Assembly: GCA_012520135.1 (NCBI GenBank)
Contig: JAAYOX010000216.1
Coordinates: 1 to 7,640 of the forward strand
Source of the DNA: Clostridia bacterium
Lineage (GTDB): Bacteria > Bacillota > DULZ01
Length of the DNA stretch: 7,640 nt
Reading direction: 5' to 3'
The translations under genes and the position numbers were made by a program. A model generated the notes under the pieces. The model worked only from the letters and a program-made list of their open reading frames with translations, was not told the origin of the DNA and made no database searches. Every line of letters begins with the position of its first letter. Position 1 is the first letter of the stretch. Shown here piece after piece: positions 1-5,539 of the stretch.

Positions 1-312
1 TTGCTCTATGAACTGGCAGAAGCACCGGATCTTTGGAAGCAGCGGATCGCTATTATTGCCACTCTTCATTTTATCAGAAACAATGACTTCGACGATACGC
101 TCAGGATCGCTGAGAAACTGTTGGATCATCCCCACGATTTAATCCACAAAGCAGTCGGTTGGATGCTGAGGGAAGTGGGGAACAGGGACCGGGACAGGGA
201 ACTGGAGTTTCTTGACCGGCACTACCGAAAAATGCCCCGGACAATGCTCCGCTACGCTATTGAAAAATTCGAACCGGAATTAAGACAGCAGTACCTTCAG
301 GGCATTAGATAA
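1..312 (+). CDS. DNA alkylation repair protein, AlkD-like (C-terminal part, 5' end outside window)
   Basis: This is the last 103 residues of a protein resembling the AlkD family of HEAT-like-repeat DNA glycosylases, which remove positively charged alkylated bases such as 3-methyladenine and 7-methylguanine. The sequence shows paired amphipathic helices and the family-like segment KAVGWMLREVG at residues 50-60, where Trp54 probably matches the DNA-contacting Trp of AlkD. A family-like tail, MPRTMLRYAIEKF, lies at 78-90. Arg15 in LWKQRIAI may be the conserved Arg of the DNA-binding cleft, but this needs an alignment. The catalytic Asp region would lie upstream, outside the window. AlkD proteins are usually about 220-240 residues, so roughly half is missing. 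The TTG at position 1 is most likely an internal Leu codon rather than a start. The stop is TAA at 310-312, four bases before a terminator hairpin. The family call rests on recognised motifs, not on a search. Confidence 0.85.
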   Translation: MLYELAEAPDLWKQRIAIIATLHFIRNNDFDDTLRIAEKLLDHPHDLIHKAVGWMLREVGNRDRDRELEFLDRHYRKMPRTMLRYAIEKFEPELRQQYLQGIR

Positions 313-316
313 AAGT

Positions 317-342
317 AAAAGCACCTTCATCCAGGTGCTTTT
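317..342. terminator. Bidirectional rho-independent terminator between convergent genes
   Basis: A perfect 10-bp inverted repeat, AAAAGCACCT (317-326) and AGGTGCTTTT (333-342), encloses a 6-base loop. Read on the plus strand the stem ends in TTTT followed by AATGTT. Read on the minus strand it ends in TTTTACTTTTAT, a better U-rich tract. It sits between the stop of the alkD-like gene (310-312) and the stop of the convergent lipoprotein gene (347-349), so it can end both transcripts. Confidence 0.85.
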
Positions 343-346
343 AATG

Positions 347-910
347 TTATATGATGGAAAAGGATTGAATGATTTCAGTAAAAACTTCCTCATACTCATC
401 CCATTGGGATGATGAACAAGTAGCCGTCAGGTTATAGGCTTTGTCCTCCAAGGGTACAACCAGCTGCATTGTTTTCATCCTGGTGTTACTCTTGGAAACT
501 GTATATTCGCTGGTCAAAAGCCCAGCTTCTACCTCGCCTATGTTAAGCACTTCAAAGTCAATGCGGCGGTAATTTTCGATGCCCATGGAGGAGCCGTTGA
601 CTGTGAAAGCTTCTTCAGCGGCCCGGATTAGTTCGTGGATATCCGGAGTTTTCCGGGGAGGAAAACTGTGTACCGTTAAATTGGCATTAGGCTGAAAATC
701 TCCCATTTTCATCGGTGCCCCCACGAATGCTTCGATGTACTGGGCCATATCAGCGTCCTTTTTGTATTTGATTTCTTTCCAGTCGGCAGGGTAGGTAAAA
801 CTTACTTCACCGTTGGAAAACTCACCGGAGCCGGTATTGCCGCCGCTACAGCCGGTGATTATGGTCATGAATAGTAAGCAAATCGTTAGTAGAACAATTC
901 TGTTTCTCAC
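347..910 (-). CDS. Predicted lipoprotein with PsbP-like domain
   Basis: This gene encodes a 187-residue secreted lipoprotein of unknown function. Residues 1-20 form a signal peptide with a short basic start (MRNR) and a hydrophobic core. A lipobox, I-T-G-C at 18-21, places lipidation on Cys21, so the mature protein should be anchored on the outer face of the membrane after a Gly/Ser-rich linker (22-30). The mature part begins with NGEVSFTYPADW (33-44), which resembles the opening of PsbP-like/DcrB-like domains, and ends with a helix-like stretch EYEEVFTEIIQSF (172-184), also typical of such folds. The start is GTG at 910-908, supported by GGGAGGG at 921-927 with 10-base spacing. It is the last gene of the exporter operon, 18 bases after the adaptor stop, and is followed by the terminator. 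A role with the exporter is inferred from position only. A second Cys (165) has no obvious partner in the mature protein except the lipidated one. Confidence 0.8.
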   Translation of the reverse strand: MRNRIVLLTICLLFMTIITGCSGGNTGSGEFSNGEVSFTYPADWKEIKYKKDADMAQYIEAFVGAPMKMGDFQPNANLTVHSFPPRKTPDIHELIRAAEEAFTVNGSSMGIENYRRIDFEVLNIGEVEAGLLTSEYTVSKSNTRMKTMQLVVPLEDKAYNLTATCSSSQWDEYEEVFTEIIQSFSII

Positions 911-928
911 TGGTAGTTTACCCTCCCA

Positions 929-2182
929 TTATTTTTCAGCAGTGACTGAAACTTTTTTGCCTTCCTGAAGACCTTCTTTTTGGGGATTCAAGATAACCAA
1001 GTCTCCCGGGTCCAGCCCTTGAGTGATTACAACATGGCTATTATTCTCGAAACCGGTTTCCACCTTTTGAATCTGTGCCTTTCCTTCTTCTATTTTCCAC
1101 AAAGCATCGCTGTTTTGGTAGGTGAAAAGGGCGGTTTTGGGTACTGCCAGTACCCCTTCTTGTTCATTAGCTACAAATTCCACATCAAGACCTGTTCCCG
1201 GCAGAAGCCGGTGGCCGGGGGGAAGGTCAGGAGAGATGGTAATTTTAATCCGCTGTTCTTCCAGTCCCAAAGCCGAAACCTGCTCCACTGCAGTGGGGGC
1301 GATGCCGGTTACTTTCCCGGAAAAGATCAGGTCTTCACCTTGCCGGGATTGCTTTAATTGAACGGGCATTCCTGTTTGAATACCTTCCAAATGCTCCGTT
1401 AGGACAAGTGTCTCCACCCGGTAATTGTCTTCTTGGAAAAGGGTCATTAACTTGAGGCCGGGGGTAACCAAATCTCCTTCCTTAACAGTCAAGTTGGCAA
1501 TGATGCCGTCAATAGGAGCTGTAATTTTGCTTTTTGACAATTGGTGTTTCAGTGATTCTATTTGGGCTATTATCCCTTCCCGGCGGCCTGCGTAATATTG
1601 GCGGGATTCAGGCGTAGGATTACCGGTCTCTTCCAGCAGTGCCAAGGCTTCTAATTGTTGCTGCAGCATGATCCTGGCGGAGTTAAGCCTGTTTTGAGCT
1701 GCTTCCAGTTCTTGGGCGGTTGCCGCCCCTTCTTCATAGAGTTGTTGTATCCGGTCTAATTCTTTTTCGGCCATGTTATAATCAGCTCGGGCCTGTTCCA
1801 CCAGCAACTCTTGGCTGTTAATCTGAGCCTCCGGGGGATCTTGGTAAGCCTGGGCTTCCTCACCCTGCAGGGCTTTTAGTTGGGCCTCCAGCTGCCGCAG
1901 TTGGAACTCCAGTTCGGCAACATCGATGACTGCCAATAATTCATCCTTTTGAACAGTTTGCCCCTCCCTGACTCTTAATTCCAGGATTTCACCTCCGAAG
2001 GGAGCATGAAGGGCATACTCTACTTCAGGGACGATTTTGCCCTCTTCATCGATCCGGTTGGCGATAGTCCCCGGTTGCACTTCCAGCACCTCCACCGCAA
2101 GCCCGGCAGTGGTATAATAGGCTCCTGCTGCAACTAACGCTATCGCCAGTAGAATACCTCCAATGATAAATTTCTTCTTCAT
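929..2182 (-). CDS. HlyD/MacA-like membrane fusion (periplasmic adaptor) protein
   Basis: This 417-residue adaptor belongs to the HlyD/MacA/DevB type of membrane fusion proteins, which assist ABC or RND exporters on the outer side of the cytoplasmic membrane. Residues 5-25 form one hydrophobic anchor after MKKK; there is no lipobox. Two biotinyl-lipoyl half-motifs flank a helical hairpin: APFGGEILELRVREGQTV (60-77) and ITAPIDGIIANLTVKEGD (220-237). Between them, about residues 88-215 are rich in Glu, Gln, Leu and Ala with heptad-like spacing, as expected for a coiled-coil hairpin, and a proline-containing break lies near 115-118. A beta-barrel region (about 252-340) and a membrane-proximal domain (about 341-415, with VLAVPKTALF) complete the usual order. 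The ribosome binding site is weak (GGGGG at 2189-2193). The gene starts 33 bases after the permease stop. In monoderm bacteria such adaptors work without TolC, as with YknX of Bacillus subtilis. The substrate cannot be read from the sequence. Confidence 0.92.
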   Translation of the reverse strand: MKKKFIIGGILLAIALVAAGAYYTTAGLAVEVLEVQPGTIANRIDEEGKIVPEVEYALHAPFGGEILELRVREGQTVQKDELLAVIDVAELEFQLRQLEAQLKALQGEEAQAYQDPPEAQINSQELLVEQARADYNMAEKELDRIQQLYEEGAATAQELEAAQNRLNSARIMLQQQLEALALLEETGNPTPESRQYYAGRREGIIAQIESLKHQLSKSKITAPIDGIIANLTVKEGDLVTPGLKLMTLFQEDNYRVETLVLTEHLEGIQTGMPVQLKQSRQGEDLIFSGKVTGIAPTAVEQVSALGLEEQRIKITISPDLPPGHRLLPGTGLDVEFVANEQEGVLAVPKTALFTYQNSDALWKIEEGKAQIQKVETGFENNSHVVITQGLDPGDLVILNPQKEGLQEGKKVSVTAEK

Positions 2183-2215
2183 ATCAGACCCCCGCTTTCT
2201 TCAACCTGGAAACTG

Positions 2216-4579
2216 TTATTCTCTTGATTTCAGCACTTCCGACAAACTAAAACCCCTGATTTTCCTGGCAGCAGCCCTTTGGGCAATCCAGATGGAGGCA
2301 GCCGTCACTGCAAAAGCCAGAAACATTGCCCAGGAAGATAGGGTAGTAGGCATGGTCAGCAGATCACTGTTTAGTAATTGGCCGAAACTCCCCATCATCC
2401 CTTTAGCCACGGGAATACCCAGGATCAAAGCAGGTATCCCGATACACCATTGCTCAAAAGTAACTACCGACAGTACTTCCTCAGGAGTCATACCCAGTAC
2501 CATCATGGAAGCCAGCTCTCTTTCCCGTTCAGCGATGGTAATCACGGAAGAACTGTATATGATGGCAAAACCGATGATGACTCCGATTAAGGCATATAAG
2601 TAGATCATGCTGCCGTAAGTATCCATCAATTCTTTCATTTTGCTCAAGCGGAGACCGTTTTCCTCAATGGCAGCAATGTTACCGGCGGCCTGGTATTTTT
2701 CCTTAAATGCCGGGATAGCTTTCCTGTCCATGTTCACCATGGCCGAGGTAGTCAGCCCCGGCTCCTTTATGGCCCTTTGTAATGAACTTATCTCCATGTA
2801 AGCGTTCATGCCTACATATTGGGGTACAATCCCGGCAACAACCACCGTGTTTTCCCGGTCATCGGGTTTCAGGGGACTTTCCAGGGACAAAGTAGTTCCC
2901 ACTGTTGCATTTAGTAATCCGGCCAGCCTTTCCGAAAGAAGGATGCCGTTTTCCGGCGGCTCCAACCGGTTATAGTTGGAGTCCAAGATGTTATATAGCT
3001 TGCTGTCCGGCAGTACGCCGATGATCACCACATCTTGTTCATGCCATTGATGTTTGAGGGTGACCGGGACTTCCGCCATGGGCTCCACTCGCTGCACACC
3101 CTCGTTAGATCTTAATTCCCGCAAGACAGATTCTTGCTTCAATGGTTGGGAAAAAGTAACCTTTAAGTCATAGACTTCAACTTTTTCGTACTGATCATAG
3201 AGCATTTTCTGGAAGATATCGTTCATGGACCAAGTAAAGGAAGAGATAGCAAAGCAAATCATAATGCCAAAAAGGATAAAAAGGCTCCGGCCTTTATTGC
3301 GGGTAAGGTTTCTGACGGCCATCCTGCCCTGGGTATTTAATAGCCTCCACAATATAGAGAATTTCTCCAGGAAAATTCTTTTCCCGGCGATAGGAGCAGG
3401 GGGACGCATGGCTTCTGCCGGCTCTAAAGATAGCACTTTTTTGGCCCCTTGGTATCCGGCAAGAAGGGCAAAAACCACTGAGAGAATAACACCGCTTATA
3501 AAATAAAAGGGGGAAAAGACGGCGGTAAAGGCAGGTAGATTAAAAAAATCTTGGTAAATGCCGGTTATAGGATAAGCAAACAATGAACCCATCAGGCTGC
3601 CGGCAATACCGCCTACCAGGCCGATGAACAGTGCATAACTTAAATAGTGCCGGAGAATTTCCCCGTTACTGTATCCATCCGCCTTTAGGATCCCAATTTG
3701 GCCTCGCTGTTGTTCAATCAGTCTTTTCAGGGTAATATAAAGGATCATGGCGGCAATACTCAAAAACATAACCGGCATGGCGGTGGACATGGATTCCACT
3801 CCATCGATTTCCATTTGCAGTAACTGGTGGCTAACCTGCTCTTCCCGGGGAATAATGCTGATCAAGCCATAAGGGGCCAGTTGCCGCTCAAGTTCTTCTC
3901 TCACCGTTTCAAATTCGGCACCGGGCTTCATAGTAAATACCAGTTCATTAAAGGAAACGGTGCCGGGGAAGATAGTCTGAACAGTATCCCAAGGGACGAA
4001 ACCGATGCCGAAAGTTTCCGGGTCGGGATAAATGTCTGCCATAGAGCGGAGAGCATAGACGAATTCGGGGCTGGACCCTGTTCCCACCACTGTGAGACGC
4101 TGTCTTCTGCCTGCAGCAATGATTTCCAATTGATCATTCAGGCTAAGATTGTGAGCCGCAAAAAATTGGTTATCCAGCCACATTTCCCGGGCGGATTTTT
4201 GTAGCGGTCTTCCCTGGCTCAACAAGACACCGTTAATAGGGTTTGCTTCGCCGGGATCTACTGAAATCAAACGCAGGTAGATGTTTTCCGGGCTTTCCGG
4301 TTGCCACAGGGTAACATCTTTGACTAACCGACCTTGAATGTCCCGTATTCCCTCAATGTCCCCAAGCTTAGCTACGGCTCCGGGGGGAATACCTGCCACC
4401 TGGACAAAACCGTCGGCAAAATTTTGGTTTTCATAAAACTCGTGTTGGGACACATTAAGACTTTGTACAACAGAAGCAAAGGAGGTAAAGATCATTAAGC
4501 CCATGGCGATAATGACCAGACAGGCCAGGTAAGCTCCTTTGTTTTCGAATATGTCCCTCAGCATTTTCCTTAAGAGCAT
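2216..4579 (-). CDS. ABC transporter permease, FtsX/MacB superfamily, eight-helix type
   Basis: This 787-residue membrane protein is the permease partner of the ATPase encoded just upstream. Predicted membrane helices lie near residues 16-38, 266-286, 312-337, 355-378, 432-452, 656-680, 706-730 and 748-768. This gives two copies of a one-plus-three helix unit, each with a large extracytoplasmic domain (about 39-265 and 453-655), followed by an FtsX-type three-helix domain. The cytoplasmic stretches after helices 2 and 6, EQQRGQIGILKADGYS (289-304) and AERERELASMMVLGMTPEEV (683-702), are the related coupling segments typical of FtsX domains and confirm internal duplication. MacB and DevC have four helices, so this is the longer architecture common among Gram-positive exporters. 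The ATG at 4579-4577 overlaps the ATPase stop as TAATG. An SD-like GGAGAAGG lies at 4590-4597, inside the ATPase gene. An ATG at residue 6 is a weaker alternative start. Mechanotransmission-type export or extraction of lipids or peptides is known in the superfamily; the substrate here is unknown. Confidence 0.93.
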   Translation of the reverse strand: MLLRKMLRDIFENKGAYLACLVIIAMGLMIFTSFASVVQSLNVSQHEFYENQNFADGFVQVAGIPPGAVAKLGDIEGIRDIQGRLVKDVTLWQPESPENIYLRLISVDPGEANPINGVLLSQGRPLQKSAREMWLDNQFFAAHNLSLNDQLEIIAAGRRQRLTVVGTGSSPEFVYALRSMADIYPDPETFGIGFVPWDTVQTIFPGTVSFNELVFTMKPGAEFETVREELERQLAPYGLISIIPREEQVSHQLLQMEIDGVESMSTAMPVMFLSIAAMILYITLKRLIEQQRGQIGILKADGYSNGEILRHYLSYALFIGLVGGIAGSLMGSLFAYPITGIYQDFFNLPAFTAVFSPFYFISGVILSVVFALLAGYQGAKKVLSLEPAEAMRPPAPIAGKRIFLEKFSILWRLLNTQGRMAVRNLTRNKGRSLFILFGIMICFAISSFTWSMNDIFQKMLYDQYEKVEVYDLKVTFSQPLKQESVLRELRSNEGVQRVEPMAEVPVTLKHQWHEQDVVIIGVLPDSKLYNILDSNYNRLEPPENGILLSERLAGLLNATVGTTLSLESPLKPDDRENTVVVAGIVPQYVGMNAYMEISSLQRAIKEPGLTTSAMVNMDRKAIPAFKEKYQAAGNIAAIEENGLRLSKMKELMDTYGSMIYLYALIGVIIGFAIIYSSSVITIAERERELASMMVLGMTPEEVLSVVTFEQWCIGIPALILGIPVAKGMMGSFGQLLNSDLLTMPTTLSSWAMFLAFAVTAASIWIAQRAAARKIRGFSLSEVLKSRE

Positions 4580-5286
4580 TACCAGGTCACCTTCTCCGGG
4601 GACAGAGGAGTTTGGTTCTCCTCAATCCTCTCCAGTTTTCCGTCCTTAAGATAAAACACCCGGTGAGCCATTTGGGCAATAGCTGTGTTATGAGTGATGA
4701 TCACTACGGTTTTGGCATAAGCTTCACAGGCTTCTTTCAAAAGCTCCAGTACCTGGATGCTGGTGCTGTAATCCAAAGCTCCGGTGGGCTCATCGCAAAG
4801 CAATAGCTTGGGGTTCTTAGCCAGTGCCCGGGCCAGAGCCACCCTTTGTTGTTCTCCCCCGGATAATTGGGAAGGGAAATGATCCGCCCGGTCTGCCAAG
4901 CCCACTTTAGCCAGCAGTTCAGTAGGGGAAAGAGGGTCGGAGGCAATTTGTACGGACAGGTTGATGTTTTCCAGGGCTGTTAAATTGGGCATCAAGTTAT
5001 AGAATTGGAAAACAAATCCTACCTGGTGACGACGATAGAGGGTTAATTCCTTGTCACCGGCCTGGTGCAGGGGTTTTCCCCGGTAAAAGAGCTTACCCCC
5101 GGTGGGCCGGTCCATACCCCCGATGATGTTCAGCAGGGTACTTTTGCCGGAACCGCTGGGGCCAAGGACTACCACCAGTTCCCCCTCATATAGTTGAAAG
5201 CTGGCTTCTTTCAATGCTTTGACGGTTACTTCACCCATTTGATAGAATTTGCTTAAGTTTTCAGCCGTCATCAGGGAATTGCCCAC
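4579..5286 (-). CDS. ABC transporter ATP-binding protein, MacB/LolD-like
   Basis: This ATPase energises the FtsX-type permease downstream. Counting from the preferred GTG start (235 residues), the motifs are: Walker A GPSGSGKST at 42-50, Q-loop Gln94 in FVFQFYNLMPNLTALENI, signature LSGGEQQR at 141-148, Walker B LLLCDEP with Asp165 and catalytic Glu166, D-loop GALD at 169-172, and H-loop His199 in IITHN. All catalytic elements are intact. The FQFYNLMPNLTALEN segment and short length fit the LolD/MacB/FtsE class of ATPases that drive FtsX-type permeases. An in-frame ATG at 5307-5305 would add seven residues, but AAGGAGGG at 5293-5300 lies inside that extension and sits six bases before the GTG at 5286-5284, so the GTG is preferred. 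A third option, ATG at 5271, is too far from the SD. The gene's stop overlaps the permease start by one base (TAATG), which implies translational coupling. It is the first gene of the operon. Confidence 0.95.
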   Translation of the reverse strand: MGNSLMTAENLSKFYQMGEVTVKALKEASFQLYEGELVVVLGPSGSGKSTLLNIIGGMDRPTGGKLFYRGKPLHQAGDKELTLYRRHQVGFVFQFYNLMPNLTALENINLSVQIASDPLSPTELLAKVGLADRADHFPSQLSGGEQQRVALARALAKNPKLLLCDEPTGALDYSTSIQVLELLKEACEAYAKTVVIITHNTAIAQMAHRVFYLKDGKLERIEENQTPLSPEKVTW

Positions 5287-5292
5287 AATTTT

Positions 5293-5300
5293 CCCTCCTT
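5293..5300 (-). promoter_or_regulatory. Strong ribosome binding site that sets the ATPase start
   Basis: On the minus strand this reads AAGGAGGG, a near-perfect match to the 16S rRNA anti-SD. Six bases (AAAATT) separate it from the GTG at 5286-5284. It overlaps codons 3-5 of the longer ATG-started frame, which has no comparable site of its own in the A-rich sequence upstream. This favours the GTG. Confidence 0.75.
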
Positions 5301-5398
5301 GCTGCATTTTTTTCTACCTACTATATTTACTGGAAGGCTGTCGATTTCCTGCCGCAAAACTGCTATTATTAGCCTTTGTTATATTTCCTACCTTATTC

Positions 5399-5425
5399 TT
5401 GACATGGTTAAGTTTGTTTCATAAA
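5399..5425 (+). promoter_or_regulatory. Candidate sigma-A promoter for murA (perfect -35)
   Basis: TTGACA at 5399-5404 is a perfect -35 hexamer. The best -10 at a usable distance is CATAAA at 5420-5425, four of six matches, with a short 15-base spacer. The suboptimal spacer and -10 keep this uncertain. If used, the murA leader would be about 105-110 bases long. Confidence 0.35.
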
Positions 5426-5447
5426 GGCAGCTAAATTATGGTAATAT
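5418..5447 (+). promoter_or_regulatory. Candidate extended -10 promoter for murA
   Basis: TGGTAATAT at 5439-5447 has the TG-N extension followed by TAATAT, four of six matches to TATAAT. TTCATA at 5418-5423 could serve as a weak -35 (four of six) with an 18-base spacer. Transcription would start near 5454 and leave a leader of about 85 bases. It competes with the TTGACA candidate as the real murA promoter. Confidence 0.35.
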
Positions 5448-5481
5448 ATAGAGACTAGGGAAAGGAGTTTCTCAAGCAGGA

Positions 5482-5525
5482 ATACGGGATAAAAAACAAG
5501 AATTATAGTTGTTAATGACCCGTAT
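5482..5525 (+). repeat. Nested inverted repeat in the murA leader
   Basis: The outer arms are ATACGGG (5482-5488) and CCCGTAT (5519-5525), perfect over 7 bp. Inside them, AACAA (5495-5499) and TTGTT (5509-5513) form a second, weaker 5-bp stem around a 9-base loop. The unpaired sides are 6 and 5 bases. The structure ends exactly one base before the AGGGGG ribosome binding site (5526-5531). It could be an RNA hairpin affecting translation start or a DNA operator. It lacks a T-tract and is not a terminator. The AT-rich inner part makes stability uncertain. Confidence 0.4.
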
Positions 5526-5539
5526 AGGGGGTAAAAACC

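Larger units (their letters stand above)
5308..5539. other. Divergent intergenic region between exporter operon and murA
   Basis: This AT-rich stretch of about 230 bases separates two divergently oriented transcription units and must hold promoters for both. For the plus strand, two promoter candidates and a leader inverted repeat are listed separately. For the minus strand, the best -10-like element is TATAGT at 5320-5325, one mismatch from consensus, 20 bases upstream of the ATPase SD. No convincing -35 lies at 16-18 bases from it: TCGACA at 5339-5344 would leave only 13 bases. I see no coding potential that looks real, and no recognisable riboswitch or T-box. Confidence 0.6.

Noticed and set aside
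980..1361. Two overlapping plus-strand open frames of 125 and 79 residues
   Set aside because: Both are antisense to the adaptor gene, whose lipoyl and barrel motifs are clear. The translated sequences resemble no known protein.
2163..2603. 146-residue plus-strand open frame
   Set aside because: It lies antisense to the 3' end of the well-supported permease gene, extends over the adaptor start, has no convincing ribosome binding site and has a composition typical of a shadow frame.
3827..4204. 125-residue plus-strand open frame and a 69-residue minus-strand frame within it
   Set aside because: Both fall inside the first ectodomain of the permease, in other frames, without start signals.
5249..5434. 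61-residue hydrophobic plus-strand frame across the divergent region
   Set aside because: It starts inside the ATPase gene on the opposite strand, has no ribosome binding site, and covers the candidate murA promoter. Its hydrophobic look comes from T-rich intergenic DNA.
5460..5475. GAAAGGAG-like ribosome binding site in the murA leader, possible leader peptide
   Set aside because: No ATG, GTG or TTG follows at a usable distance, so no leader peptide can be supported.
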